NCBI RefSeq assembly: GCF_016134045.1
Contig: NZ_CP065915.1
Span: 1,240,001-1,304,000, forward strand
DNA length: 64,000 bases
From: Pelagovum pacificum
Lineage (GTDB): Bacteria; Pseudomonadota; Alphaproteobacteria; Rhodobacterales; Rhodobacteraceae
Direction of reading: 5' to 3'
Under the pieces are notes generated by a model that saw only the letters and a program-made list of their open reading frames with translations, had not been told where the DNA came from and did not search any database. Made by a program: the position numbers and the translations under genes. Shown here piece after piece: positions 1-8,394 of the stretch. The first letter of the stretch is position 1; each line of letters opens with the position of its first letter.

Positions 1-472
1 TCAACCCGGCCTTCTGGGCGGCATCGAGCCCGCGCATCACCTGCGGCAGGCGGCCCCACCGGGTCACGCGGGCGAACTTCTCCCCGTCCAGCGTGTCGAG
101 CGAGACGTTGATCCGCCGCACGCCCGCGGCATAAAGGTCATCGGCGAACCGCTCCAGCTGCGAGCCGTTGGTGGTGATCGTGATTTCCCGCAGGGCGCCG
201 CTTTCGATGTGCCGGGACATCGACCGGAAGAAAGTCATGATATCGCGCCGCACCAGCGGCTCGCCGCCCGTGATCCGAAGCTTCTCGACGCCGAGCCGCA
301 CGAAGGCGGAGCAAAGCCGGTCGAGCTCTTCCAGCGTCAGGAGTTCCTTCTTCGGAAGGAAGGTCATTTTCTCCGACATGCAGTAAACACAGCGGAAATC
401 GCAGCGGTCGGTGACCGAGACGCGCAGGTATCTGATGGCTCGCTGGAACGGATCGACAAGTTGGCTTTCCAT
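1..472 (-). CDS. moaA: GTP 3',8-cyclase MoaA, 3' end beyond window
   Basis: First step of molybdenum cofactor synthesis: a radical-SAM enzyme that rearranges GTP to 3',8-cH2GTP in the cytoplasm. The visible 157 residues begin at an ATG (complement 470-472) and carry the radical-SAM cysteines C24, C28 and C31 in [11 protein letters not shown], followed by the SAM-binding TGGEPLVR motif and a TTNGS segment. The gene runs off the left edge, so the C-terminal second Fe-S cluster site is not visible. It is divergent from the lipoprotein gene at 559, with 86 bases between the two starts. Family call is firm; only completeness is unknown. Confidence 0.95.
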   Translation of the reverse strand, partial: MESQLVDPFQRAIRYLRVSVTDRCDFRCVYCMSEKMTFLPKKELLTLEELDRLCSAFVRLGVEKLRITGGEPLVRRDIMTFFRSMSRHIESGALREITITTNGSQLERFADDLYAAGVRRINVSLDTLDGEKFARVTRWGRLPQVMRGLDAAQKAGL

Positions 473-558
473 GACCGGAAGGTATGGAGTGGCGGGCCCA
501 TGCGCAAGGCGGCAGGAACCGGTGGACAGGGCCGGACGGGGCTTCTAGCGTCACGATC

Positions 559-1062
559 ATGAAAGCCGGACTTCTTATTCCCCCGTTCCTCGCCCTTGCC
601 GCCTGCACCGGAGCCGACATGCCCGGCTCGCTCGGCTCCCTCGCGCCGTCAGGCGCGCAGCCTGCCTCGGCCACCACCGATGCGCCGATAAGCGCGGTCC
701 AGACGCTCGACCCGACGCCACCGCCGCCACCGCCGGCGGAGGCGCGCACCGCCGACCAGTTCGACACCACGACGGACGAGGACCGGGCGGAGGCGACGGC
801 TGAGCCGTCCTCGGCCAGTACCGAGCTGGGTACGACGCTCGCCACGCTCGGCTCGCCCGCCGATCCGGGAATCTGGCTCAAGACACCGTTCGTCAGCGAA
901 GTGACGGCGGGCCGCGTGGAATACGAGGGCAGCTCGATCAACATCGAATTGCGCCCGTCCGGCGGCGCGGCGGGCTCTGGCAGCCAGATCAGCCTGCCTG
1001 CGATGCGCCTGCTCGAAGCGCCGCTGACCGACATCGTCGAACTCACCGTCTTCTCTGGGTAG
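559..1062 (+). CDS. Putative lipoprotein, unknown function
   Basis: A 167-residue protein with a lipoprotein signal: MKAG, a short hydrophobic stretch and the lipobox LAAC at about residues 13-16, so lipidation on that Cys is expected. A Thr/Ala-rich region with a run of six prolines follows, then a more ordered C-terminal half (about residues 105-167). The start was chosen because it gives a proper signal peptide; an upstream in-frame start at 484 would bury it. It stands alone between divergent moaA and convergent alkD. I do not recognise the family, and the envelope location is inferred from the lipobox only. Confidence 0.75.
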   Translation: MKAGLLIPPFLALAACTGADMPGSLGSLAPSGAQPASATTDAPISAVQTLDPTPPPPPPAEARTADQFDTTTDEDRAEATAEPSSASTELGTTLATLGSPADPGIWLKTPFVSEVTAGRVEYEGSSINIELRPSGGAAGSGSQISLPAMRLLEAPLTDIVELTVFSG

Positions 1063-1098
1063 GCTGCTGCACTCTCGAAACAGATCTCATCAAGCGTA

Positions 1099-1124
1099 GG
1101 ATGCGCACCGAGGGGCGCGCATCC
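1099..1124. repeat. Hairpin element between convergent genes
   Basis: Perfect 8-bp arms GGATGCGC (1099-1106) and GCGCATCC (1117-1124) around a 10-base loop, preceded by CGTA. It lies between the ends of the lipoprotein gene and the alkD-like gene. There is no T-run on either side, so it is not a clear intrinsic terminator. A related CGTAGGGTG sequence occurs at 11057-11065. Confidence 0.4.
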
Positions 1125-1129
1125 CCCGC

Positions 1130-1810
1130 TCATGCCAAATGCCGCGCCGCTTCCTTCCGGGCGAACGGCTTCATCCGCCCGCCATGCGCGTCCAGGAACG
1201 CCCGCGTCCGCGCCGGATCGTGCCGTGCCAGGTCGCGCAGCCACCACGCGATGGCCTTCTGGATGAACCAATCCCGGTCGTCGACATAGCCCGCCGCCCA
1301 GCCGAGTATCCGGTCGCGCGCGACAAGCTCCTCCGGCTTCGGGTTGTTCTGCTTGGTCCAGGGCAGGGTGTAGGTCAGCGCCGCGCGGCGCACCCACATG
1401 TTTTCCGACCGGGTCCAGTCCTCGACCTCGTCGAGCCGGGAGGGATCGGCGACCAGTCGCTTCTGCCCGGCGATGGCGGCGTGATCGGCGATCGCCCAGG
1501 CGTCGAACTCGTGACGCCAACCCGAGACGAGCGCCCAGGCCGCCGAATCGTCGGGCCGGATCCGCGCCTGCGTCAGCAGCTTCGCCGCGGCGATCCGCGC
1601 TTCGTGGACATCCGTCCGCCAGAGCCCGTCCGCCAGCGCCAGCCGCTCGTCGAGGCTCAGCTCCTGCCGCCAGCTCTTCGTGCTGGCGTCGATCGCGGGG
1701 TTGGCGACGCCGAGGTAGGTGCGCTCGACCTTGTGGTAGGCGGCCATCTGCTCCGCCTTGTGCCAGTCGGCCGCGCCTTTCAGCGCCTCGAGCGCCGCCT
1801 CCGGTGTCAC
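1130..1810 (-). CDS. AlkD-like DNA alkylation repair protein
   Basis: A 226-residue protein resembling the AlkD/HEAT-repeat family of DNA glycosylases, which release positively charged alkylated bases. It is almost entirely helical, with the family-type run WRHEFDAWAIADH, a WTRSENMWVRRAAL segment and the C-terminal DRDWFIQKAIAWWLR block. The start is GTG at complement 1808-1810, sharing a GTGA overlap with the glmS stop, so it is probably translated from the glmS transcript. The glycosylase activity is inferred from family; related HEAT proteins without activity exist. Confidence 0.8.
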   Translation of the reverse strand: MTPEAALEALKGAADWHKAEQMAAYHKVERTYLGVANPAIDASTKSWRQELSLDERLALADGLWRTDVHEARIAAAKLLTQARIRPDDSAAWALVSGWRHEFDAWAIADHAAIAGQKRLVADPSRLDEVEDWTRSENMWVRRAALTYTLPWTKQNNPKPEELVARDRILGWAAGYVDDRDWFIQKAIAWWLRDLARHDPARTRAFLDAHGGRMKPFARKEAARHLA

Positions 1811-3624
1811 TCGACCGTCACCGACTTGGCGAGGTTCCTCGGCTGATCGACGTCCGTCCCCTTGTGGACAGCCGTATGATAGGCGAGCAGCTGCGCGGGA
1901 AGCGCGTAGAGGATCGGCGTCAGCAGCGGGTCCACCGTCGGCATCGGCAAGGCGCTCCAGACGCCCGATCCCGCCTGCTCGATCCCCGCCTGGTCCGAGA
2001 TCAGCAAGATGCGTCCGCCGCGCGCCATGACCTCCTGCATGTTGGAAATCGTCTTGTCGAACAGGTTGTCGCGCGGCGCCATGACGATCACCGGCACATG
2101 TTCGTCGATCAGCGCGATCGGGCCGTGCTTCAGTTCGCCCGATGCATAAGCTTCGGCGTGGATATAGCTGATTTCCTTGAGTTTCAGCGCACCTTCCAGC
2201 GCCAGCGGGTACATGATGCCCCGCCCCAGGAACAGGATGTCGCGCGCCTCGCTCAGCCGGCGGGAGATGTCGGAGGCCGGCTCCTCGATGGCAAGCGCCT
2301 GGTTCAGGATGCCGGGGAGCGAGCGCACCAGGCCGAGCTTCTCGGCCATGTCGCTGTCGGACAGATGTCCGCGATCCTGCGCCGCCTTGAGCGCCAGCAA
2401 CAGCAGCACGGTCAGCTGGCAGGTAAAGGCCTTGGTCGAGGCGACCCCGATCTCCGCCCCGGCGTGGATCGGCAGGACGATGTCGCTCTCCCGCGCGATC
2501 GTGCTTTCGGCCACGTTCACCACGGCGCCGATCATCTCTGCCTTGCCCTGTGCGTAGCGCAGAGCGGCCAGCGTGTCCGCCGTCTCGCCCGACTGGCTGA
2601 CGAAGATGGCGGCGGTGCGTGCCGGGATCGGCGGCTCGCGGTAGCGGAACTCGGACGCGACGTCGATGTCGACGGGCAGGGCGGCGAGCTGTTCGAACCA
2701 GTATTTTGCCGTCAGGCAGGCGTAGTGCGCCGTTCCGCAGGCCACCAGCGTCAGCCGGTCCAGGCTTGCGAAGTCGATCCCCGGCTCGGGCAGCCGGATC
2801 CGGTCACCGTCGAGATAGGCCTGCAGGGTCTGGGTGATGACAGCGGGCTGCTCTGCGATTTCCTTGGCCATGAAGTGCTTGTAGCCGGCCTTGTCCACCT
2901 GGGCGGAATCGAGCTGGATCAGCTTCACGGGGCGGTTCGCGATGCGCCCGTTCGCGTCGCGGATCTCGATCGAGGTACGGCTGATGACGGCCCGGTCCCC
3001 CTCGTCGAGATAGGTGATCCGGTCTGTCAGGTTGGCGAGCGCGATCGCGTCGGAGCCGACGTACATCTCTCCGTCGCCGTGGCCGATGGCCAGCGGCGGC
3101 CCCTTGCGGGCGGCGATCAGCAGGTCTTCCTCGCCCTCGAACAGGAAGCAGAGCGCATAGGCCCCGTCGAGCCTCGCGATCGTCTGCTCCGCCGCGTCGC
3201 GCGGCGACAGGCCCTGCGCGAGGAAATGTTCGGTGAGGAGGGCGACCGTCTCGGTGTCCGTTTCGGTCTCGTGGTGGATGCCGTGGCCGGCGAGAAACTC
3301 GCGCAGCTCGCGGAAGTTCTCGATGATGCCGTTATGTACGACTGCGACCCGGCCAGAGCGGTGCGGGTGCGCGTTGCCTACCGTCGGCGCACCGTGGGTG
3401 GCCCAGCGGGTATGGCCGATCCCGGCCTTGCCGCGCAGCGGTTCATGCACCAGCAGATCGGAGAGGTTGACCAGCTTGCCGACCGCGCGACGCCGGTCAA
3501 GCCGGCCTCCGTCGAGCGTGGCGATCCCGGCGCTGTCATAGCCCCGGTATTCGAGCCGCTTGAGGGCGTCGACGATCAGAGGCGCCGCTTCGTGGTCTCC
3601 GAGGACCCCTACGATTCCGCACAT
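1807..3624 (-). CDS. glmS: Glutamine-fructose-6-phosphate aminotransferase (isomerizing)
   Basis: Makes glucosamine-6-phosphate from fructose-6-phosphate and glutamine, the entry step to UDP-GlcNAc, peptidoglycan and lipid A. The 605 residues match full-length GlmS. The N-terminal Ntn-hydrolase glutaminase domain begins MCGIVGVLGD, with Cys2 as nucleophile, followed by HTRWATHG. Two SIS sugar-isomerase domains follow (SQSGETADTL and ELKHGPIALID), and the protein ends with the conserved PRNLAKSVTVE. It lies 2 bases downstream of glmU and is coupled to the alkD-like gene, so a glmU-glmS-alkD operon is likely. No glmS ribozyme signature was seen, as expected outside Firmicutes. Confidence 0.97.
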   Translation of the reverse strand: MCGIVGVLGDHEAAPLIVDALKRLEYRGYDSAGIATLDGGRLDRRRAVGKLVNLSDLLVHEPLRGKAGIGHTRWATHGAPTVGNAHPHRSGRVAVVHNGIIENFRELREFLAGHGIHHETETDTETVALLTEHFLAQGLSPRDAAEQTIARLDGAYALCFLFEGEEDLLIAARKGPPLAIGHGDGEMYVGSDAIALANLTDRITYLDEGDRAVISRTSIEIRDANGRIANRPVKLIQLDSAQVDKAGYKHFMAKEIAEQPAVITQTLQAYLDGDRIRLPEPGIDFASLDRLTLVACGTAHYACLTAKYWFEQLAALPVDIDVASEFRYREPPIPARTAAIFVSQSGETADTLAALRYAQGKAEMIGAVVNVAESTIARESDIVLPIHAGAEIGVASTKAFTCQLTVLLLLALKAAQDRGHLSDSDMAEKLGLVRSLPGILNQALAIEEPASDISRRLSEARDILFLGRGIMYPLALEGALKLKEISYIHAEAYASGELKHGPIALIDEHVPVIVMAPRDNLFDKTISNMQEVMARGGRILLISDQAGIEQAGSGVWSALPMPTVDPLLTPILYALPAQLLAYHTAVHKGTDVDQPRNLAKSVTVE

Positions 3625-3626
3625 TT

Positions 3627-4979
3627 CTAACCCCTTTTCGGCCCGCTGGCCTTCATGGACTTTAACTTTTCGAACATGCGGGTGGCAAAGCCCGCCTTGT
3701 TCTCCTGCCGTCCCCGCCCGATCCCCATCGCGCCGTCCGGCACGTCGCGGGTGATGACCGACCCGCTCGCCGTCATCGCGCCGGCGCCGACGGTGACCGG
3801 GGCGACCAGCATCGTGTTGGATCCGATAAAGGCGTCGGCGCCGATTTCGGTGTGGTGCTTGAAGACGCCGTCGTAATTGCAGGTGATGGTGCCCGCGCCG
3901 ATATTGCTGCGCGCGCCGACATTGGCATCGCCGATGTAGGTGAGGTGATTCACCTTCGCGCCCTCGGCGAGGGTGGCGTTCTTCACTTCGACGAAGTTTC
4001 CGACCTTGGCGCGCTCGGACAGCTCGGCGCCGGGCCGGAGGCGGGCGTAGGGCCCGACCTCGGCCCCCTGGCTGACGTGGCAGCCCTCGAGGTGGCTGAA
4101 CGCGCGGATCCGCGCGCCGGATTCCACCGTCACCCCGGGGCCGAAGACGACGTTCGGCTCGACGATCGTTTCGCGCCCGATCACGGTGTCGTGGGCGAGG
4201 AACACGGTTTCCGGCGCCGTCATGGTCACGCCGTCCTCCATCAGTTCGGCCCGGGCGCGGACCTGGAAGGCGGCCTCGGCGGCGGCAAGCTGGGCGCGGG
4301 TGTTCACGCCAAGCGTCTCGGCCTCATCGCAGCGCACCACTGTGGCGGTCAGCCCCCGGTCGCGGGCGATCTCGACGATGTCGGTGAGGTAATATTCGCC
4401 CGCCGCATTGTCGTTGCCGACGGCCCCGACGAGGTCCATCAGCACCTCGGCATCCGCACAGATCACGCCGGAATTGCAGAGGGTTATGGCGCGTTCCTCG
4501 TCAGTCGCTTCCTTGAACTCGACGATGCGCAGCAGGTCGTCCCCCTCGGTCACCAGTCGCCCGTAACGTCCCGGATCGGCCGCTTCGAACCCCAGCACGA
4601 CAACGGCATGGGACTGGCGAGCCTCGATCATCGCCTCGAGCGTCTCGGGCCGGATGAAGGGTGTGTCGCCGTAGAGCACGATCGCATCGCCCGTATGGCC
4701 TGCCAGCGCCTCTTTCGCCTGCAGCACCGCGTGCCCGGTGCCGAGCTGTTCGGTCTGGAGCGCAACGCGCACGTCCTCGTCCCAATCTTTTGCCGCGGCC
4801 TCCACCGCGTCGGCGCCGTGACCGGCGACGACGATGGTGCGCTCGGGCGTCAGGGCGGCGGCGCTCTTCATCGCGTGGATCAGCAGCGGCGCGCCGGCGA
4901 CCTGATGCAGGACCTTCGGCATGTCGGAGTTCATCCGTGTGCCCAGTCCTGCCGCCAACAGGATCAATGCCGTGCCCAT
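3627..4979 (-). CDS. glmU: Bifunctional UDP-GlcNAc pyrophosphorylase / GlcN-1-P acetyltransferase
   Basis: Catalyses the last two steps to UDP-GlcNAc. The N-terminal uridyltransferase domain starts MGTALILLAAGLGTRM with the nucleotide-binding LAAGxGTRM motif and DMPKVLHQVAG. The C-terminal half is a left-handed beta-helix acetyltransferase with hexapeptide repeats (GPYARLRPGAELSERAKVGNFVEVKN, split here only by reading; then NHLTYIGDANVG and NYDG). Length is 450 residues. The ATG at complement 4977-4979 was chosen because the frame is open upstream but the extra residues are Arg-rich and outside the family. It is divergent from the phosphatase at 5081. Confidence 0.96.
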   Translation of the reverse strand: MGTALILLAAGLGTRMNSDMPKVLHQVAGAPLLIHAMKSAAALTPERTIVVAGHGADAVEAAAKDWDEDVRVALQTEQLGTGHAVLQAKEALAGHTGDAIVLYGDTPFIRPETLEAMIEARQSHAVVVLGFEAADPGRYGRLVTEGDDLLRIVEFKEATDEERAITLCNSGVICADAEVLMDLVGAVGNDNAAGEYYLTDIVEIARDRGLTATVVRCDEAETLGVNTRAQLAAAEAAFQVRARAELMEDGVTMTAPETVFLAHDTVIGRETIVEPNVVFGPGVTVESGARIRAFSHLEGCHVSQGAEVGPYARLRPGAELSERAKVGNFVEVKNATLAEGAKVNHLTYIGDANVGARSNIGAGTITCNYDGVFKHHTEIGADAFIGSNTMLVAPVTVGAGAMTASGSVITRDVPDGAMGIGRGRQENKAGFATRMFEKLKSMKASGPKRG

Positions 4980-5080
4980 GACTGCCTCGCTCTTTGTTGT
5001 GCGCCACCTTCTAACGGGTGTGCGGCCTGCTTCAACCCGCCGCGCTTTCACAACAGGTGACCACTGGTTACACCCTTATC

Positions 5081-5743
5081 ATGAAAAGCGTCATCTTCGA
5101 TCTCGACGGCACACTCGCCGACACATCCGCCGATCTGATCGCGGCGGCCAACCGTTGTTTCCGGGACCTCGGGCACGGCGACCTTCTGAACCCGGAAGAG
5201 GACGCGGAAACCGCGTTCCACGGCGGCAAGGCGATGCTCACGCTCGGGTTTTCCCGGATCGGCGAGCACGACAAGGCCCTCGTCGAGGCCGAGCATCCGA
5301 AGTTGCTGGCGCATTACGACGCCGACATCTGCCGCCAGACGAAGCTCTATCCCGGCGCGCGGGAGGCCGTCGCCGAGCTGACCGCGCGCGGCTACAAGGT
5401 CGGCATCTGCACCAACAAGCCCTCGGGCCTCGCCGAGAAGCTGATGGGCGAGCTCGATTTCCGCGACGCCTTCGGCTCGCTCGTCGGCGCGGACACGCTG
5501 CCGGTGCGGAAGCCCGATCCGGCGCCGCTGGTCGAGGCCGTCACGCGGCTCGGTGCCGATCCGGCGCGGACCTGCCTGATCGGCGACACCGAGACGGACC
5601 GGCTGACCGCGCAGGCCGCGGAGGTGCCCTGCGTTCTCGTCACCTTCGGCCCGGCGGGGGAGGACGTGCGCCACCTCGGCCCCGACGCGACGATCGCCAG
5701 CTTCGCCGAGCTGCCGGACGTCGTCGACGGCCTCGATCTCTGA
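5081..5743 (+). CDS. HAD-family phosphatase, phosphoglycolate phosphatase-like
   Basis: A 220-residue HAD hydrolase. Motif I is FDLDGTLADT with the catalytic Asp pair D7 and D9, motif II lies near GICTNKPSG, motif III is VRKPDPAP, and motif IV is GDTETDRLTA. The helical cap after motif I and the overall size fit Gph, which hydrolyses 2-phosphoglycolate from oxidative metabolism or DNA repair. Substrate cannot be read from sequence, so the general HAD call is firm and Gph is probable. The ATG at 5081 directly begins MKSVIFDLDG; the longer frame from 5018 adds no family sequence. Confidence 0.88.
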   Translation: MKSVIFDLDGTLADTSADLIAAANRCFRDLGHGDLLNPEEDAETAFHGGKAMLTLGFSRIGEHDKALVEAEHPKLLAHYDADICRQTKLYPGAREAVAELTARGYKVGICTNKPSGLAEKLMGELDFRDAFGSLVGADTLPVRKPDPAPLVEAVTRLGADPARTCLIGDTETDRLTAQAAEVPCVLVTFGPAGEDVRHLGPDATIASFAELPDVVDGLDL

Positions 5744-5782
5744 CCATTGACCGGCGGCAGGGGCGGGCGCATCACTTTGACC

Positions 5783-6988
5783 ATGAAAGAACGCTTCACC
5801 GGCAGTTTCACCCAGCAGGAACCGATCCCGGACGAGGGGATCGAGGCCGCGCTCTCCGTCCTGCGCCACGGGCGCATCCACCGCTACAACACGGTGCCGG
5901 GCGAAGCGGGCGAGGTCGCTCTGCTGGAGGAGGAGTTCGCCGCCTTCACCGGCGCGCGCTACGCGCTGGCGCTGGCTTCGGGCGGTGCGGCGATGACCAC
6001 GGCGCTGCGGGCGATCGGGGTGGTGCCGGGTGACAGGGTCCTGACCAACGCCTTCACGCTGGCCCCGGTGCCCGGCGCGATCGCGGCTGTCGGGGCGGAG
6101 CCGGTCTATGTCGAGACGAACGAGGCCCTCGTGATCGATCTGGACGACCTGGCGTCCAAAGTCGGACAGGCGTCCGTTCTGCTGCTGTCGCACATGCGCG
6201 GACATCTGTGCGACATGGAGCGGCTGTCCGATATCTGTCGCGAGGCCGGTATCACTGTGATCGAGGATTGCGCCCACACGATGGGCGCGGCGTGGAACGG
6301 CGTGCCCTCGGGCCGGTTCGGGCTGGTCGGCTGCTATTCGACGCAGACCTACAAGCACATGAACTCCGGCGAGGGCGGCTTTCTCATCACCGACGACGAC
6401 GAGGTTGCCGCGCGGGCGATCATCGGCTCGGGGAGCTACATGCTCTATGGGCGGCACCGGTCGCGTCCCCCGGAAGAGGTGTTCGAGCGGGTGAAATACG
6501 ACGTGCCCAACGTTTCCTCCCGGATGGACAATCTGCGGGCGGCGATCCTGCGGCCGCAGCTTCGCGCGCTGGAGCGGCAGGTCGACCGCTGGAACGAGCG
6601 ATACCGCGCCGTCGAGGCTGGCCTGCGGAACACGCCGGGCCTGACCGTCATCGACCGGCCCGCGGAGGAGCGGTTTGTCGGCTCCTCCATTCAGGTGCTG
6701 CTGTCGGGCTGGGATGCGGCGTCGGTGCGGGACGTGGTCGCCCGCTGCGCAGCACGGGGGGTGGAGCTGAAGTGGTTCGGCGCGGCGGAGCCGGTCGCCT
6801 TCACCTCGCGCTACGACAGCTGGCGCTACGCGCCAGTGCCGGACCTGCCGATGACGGACCGGGTGCTTGCCGGGCTGCTGGACATGCGGTTGCCGCTGAC
6901 CTTCTCGGTCGAAGATTGCGAGCTGATCGCGCGGATCATCCGGGCGGAGGTCTCGGCCGTCTACCAGGGGCAGGCGGCGGCGGAGTAG
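5783..6988 (+). CDS. DegT/DnrJ/EryC1-family PLP aminotransferase
   Basis: A 401-residue PLP-dependent enzyme of the sugar-aminotransferase fold. Recognisable parts are the YALALASGGAAMTTAL cofactor-binding segment, the EDCAHTMGA Asp-containing motif that contacts the pyridine nitrogen, and the TYKHMNSGEGG motif with the Schiff-base lysine at about K191. Members transaminate keto-sugars or act in cell-surface and secondary metabolism. No sugar nucleotide or antibiotic genes adjoin it, so the substrate is open. The ATG at 5783 is preferred over an in-frame TTG at 5747 because the added residues are low complexity. It follows the phosphatase by 39 bases. Confidence 0.85.
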   Translation: MKERFTGSFTQQEPIPDEGIEAALSVLRHGRIHRYNTVPGEAGEVALLEEEFAAFTGARYALALASGGAAMTTALRAIGVVPGDRVLTNAFTLAPVPGAIAAVGAEPVYVETNEALVIDLDDLASKVGQASVLLLSHMRGHLCDMERLSDICREAGITVIEDCAHTMGAAWNGVPSGRFGLVGCYSTQTYKHMNSGEGGFLITDDDEVAARAIIGSGSYMLYGRHRSRPPEEVFERVKYDVPNVSSRMDNLRAAILRPQLRALERQVDRWNERYRAVEAGLRNTPGLTVIDRPAEERFVGSSIQVLLSGWDAASVRDVVARCAARGVELKWFGAAEPVAFTSRYDSWRYAPVPDLPMTDRVLAGLLDMRLPLTFSVEDCELIARIIRAEVSAVYQGQAAAE

Positions 6989-7018
6989 CTGGCCGCGACA
7001 CCGGGGTATGCTAGGTCT

Positions 7019-7066
7019 CGGACAGATGTCCGGTTGTGTACTTGTGCCGTCCGGACGCGTGTCCGG
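7019..7066. promoter_or_regulatory. Tandem CGGAC-N4-GTCCG dyads, candidate operator pair
   Basis: Two perfect dyads of the same form lie just upstream of the oxidoreductase start: 7019-7032 (spacer AGAT) and 7052-7065 (spacer GCGT). Their centres are 33 bp apart, about three helical turns, and the second ends 11 bases before the ATG at 7077. The sequence shows the repeats; binding by a regulator is inference. Similar dyads also occur at 6163-6176 (inside the aminotransferase gene), 9010-9023 and 20485-20498. Confidence 0.45.
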
Positions 7067-7076
7067 GAGTAGAGCA

Positions 7077-7772
7077 ATGTCCGACAGCACCCTGAAAGCC
7101 CTGTTCTTCAACACCAGCCTCGAGAAGACAGCGTCGGAGAGCCACACCAGGCTGTTGCTGAACGCTTCCGCCAACATCATGGCGCGCGCGGGTGTCGCGA
7201 CAGAGATCGTGCACATGCTCGACTACCAGGTGCCGCCGGGCGTCTATCCCGACATGACCGAGAAGGGCTGGGACCGGGACGACTGGCCCACGCTTTGGGA
7301 GAAGGTCGTGGCGGCGGACATCCTCGTCATCGGCACGCCGCTCTGGCTCGGGGAGGAAAGCTCGGTCTGCCGGGTGCTGATCGAACGGCTCTACGCCATG
7401 TCGGGACAGCTGAACGACAAAGGGCAATCGTCCTTCTATGGCAAGGTGGCAGGCTGCGTCGTCACCGGCAACGAGGATGGCATCAAACACGCCGCGATGA
7501 CGCTGACCTTCGCGCTCAACCACCTCGGCTACACGATTCCGCCGCAGGCCGACTGCGGCTGGATCGGCGAGGCGGGGCCGGGGCCCTCCTACGGCGACGA
7601 GACCGAGGGCGGACGGGCCGGGTTCGACAACGCCTTCACGGCGCGCAACACCACGATCATGAGCTGGAACCTCGTCCATCTCGCGCGGATGCTGAAGGGC
7701 GGTATCCCGTCAGAGGGAAACGACCGACGGACACTCAAGGACGTGACGCTGGACCACACCCCGCCCGGTTGA
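7077..7772 (+). CDS. Flavodoxin-fold NAD(P)H-dependent oxidoreductase
   Basis: A 231-residue protein of the NADPH-dependent FMN reductase/flavodoxin-like superfamily. The N-terminal beta strand and phosphate-binding turn (ALFFNTSLEKTASESHTRLL), the ADILVIGTPLWLGEESSVCRVLIERL segment and the GKVAGCVVTGNEDG loop fit an FMN-binding fold. It would act as a cytoplasmic flavin or quinone reductase. The true substrate is unknown. The ATG at 7077 follows a GGGAGTAGAG ribosome site; upstream is the pair of dyads at 7019-7066. It ends 52 bases before nuoA and might be cotranscribed with it. Confidence 0.8.
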   Translation: MSDSTLKALFFNTSLEKTASESHTRLLLNASANIMARAGVATEIVHMLDYQVPPGVYPDMTEKGWDRDDWPTLWEKVVAADILVIGTPLWLGEESSVCRVLIERLYAMSGQLNDKGQSSFYGKVAGCVVTGNEDGIKHAAMTLTFALNHLGYTIPPQADCGWIGEAGPGPSYGDETEGGRAGFDNAFTARNTTIMSWNLVHLARMLKGGIPSEGNDRRTLKDVTLDHTPPG

Positions 7773-7797
7773 CCATGCCGGGGCAGGGGGGTAATCG
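7769..7797 (+). promoter_or_regulatory. Weak candidate promoter upstream of nuoA
   Basis: TTGACC (7769-7774) resembles a -35 box and is followed after 17 bases by TAATCG (7792-7797), a poor -10. It overlaps the last codon of the preceding oxidoreductase gene and lies about 30 bases before the nuoA start. Read by eye only; readthrough from upstream is equally possible. Confidence 0.25.
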
Positions 7798-7824
7798 GGA
7801 TCAGAACTTCTTGCGGAGAGCATC

Positions 7825-8190
7825 ATGGAAGAGTTTCTCAGGGAATACCTGGCCATCGTGGTCTTCCTCGGCCTCGGCATCGCGCTCGGGCTTGTCTTCC
7901 TTGGCGCCGCGGCGCTGATCGCCGTCCGCAATCCCGACCCGGAGAAGGTGAGCGCCTACGAGTGCGGCTTCAACGCCTTCGACGACGCGCGGATGAAGTT
8001 CGATGTGCGATTCTACCTCGTCTCGATCCTGTTCATCATCTTCGACCTCGAGGTCGCCTTCCTGTTCCCCTGGGCCGTCGCGTTCCAGCACGTCAGCATG
8101 GTCGGCTTCTGGTCCATGATGGTCTTCCTCGGGATCCTCACGATCGGCTTCGCCTACGAATGGAAGAAGGGCGCGCTGGAGTGGGAGTGA
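7825..8190 (+). CDS. nuoA: NADH-quinone oxidoreductase subunit A
   Basis: Membrane subunit of complex I (NADH:ubiquinone oxidoreductase) near the quinone site. The 121 residues give three transmembrane helices (about residues 8-33, 65-85 and 93-113). The conserved [22 protein letters not shown] loop between the first two, with the family Cys at residue 47, is followed by [11 protein letters not shown]. The start has GCGGAG a few bases upstream. It opens the nuo cluster, but a candidate terminator at 8219-8250 separates it from nuoB. Confidence 0.97.
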   Translation: MEEFLREYLAIVVFLGLGIALGLVFLGAAALIAVRNPDPEKVSAYECGFNAFDDARMKFDVRFYLVSILFIIFDLEVAFLFPWAVAFQHVSMVGFWSMMVFLGILTIGFAYEWKKGALEWE

Positions 8191-8218
8191 CCGCTTCGGC
8201 AGCGCCGCAAGGACTGAC

Positions 8219-8250
8219 GGCCCCGCACCGGACACCGGGCGGGGCCTTTT
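8219..8250 (+). terminator. Candidate intrinsic terminator between nuoA and nuoB
   Basis: GGCCCCGC (8219-8226) pairs with GCGGGGCC (8239-8246) across a 12-base loop and is followed directly by TTTT (8247-8250). It lies 29 bases after the nuoA stop. It could end or attenuate a nuoA transcript. Confidence 0.55.
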
Positions 8251-8270
8251 GCTGTCGGCGACGTAAATAA

Positions 8271-8368
8271 GCCGTGTCGCGGGGACGCAGGGACGCCGCG
8301 CCTTGTTGACCCTCCCGCCGCAGGCGCATAAATCGAAACCGACACGGCAGGTTGCGGCGTGCTGCCGC
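8271..8368 (+). promoter_or_regulatory. Candidate internal promoter and structured leader of nuoB
   Basis: A 9-bp perfect inverted repeat, GCCGTGTCG (8271-8279) and CGACACGGC (8340-8348), brackets 60 bases, and a smaller GCGGC/GCCGC hairpin sits at 8354-8368. Between the long arms is TTGACC (8306-8311) with an AT-rich CATAAAT at 8327-8333, a possible promoter with a short spacer. The nuoB ribosome site AAGGAGG (8382-8388) follows. Function is inferred. Confidence 0.35.
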
Positions 8369-8394
8369 GACCATTGGCACTAAGGAGGCCGGCA

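Noticed and set aside
1804..3630. A long open frame (about 600 codons) on the plus strand across glmS
   Set aside because: It is the antisense shadow of glmS in GC-rich DNA; the translation is Arg/Gly/Val-rich with no family motif, while glmS on the minus strand has all its domains.
4980..5051. Longer N terminus for GlmU
   Set aside because: The frame is open upstream but the extra residues (rich in Arg and Thr) are not part of the family; MGTALILLAAG is the normal start.
5048..7216. A 722-codon minus-strand frame opposite the phosphatase and aminotransferase genes
   Set aside because: Antisense to two well-recognised enzymes; no motifs and no ribosome site.
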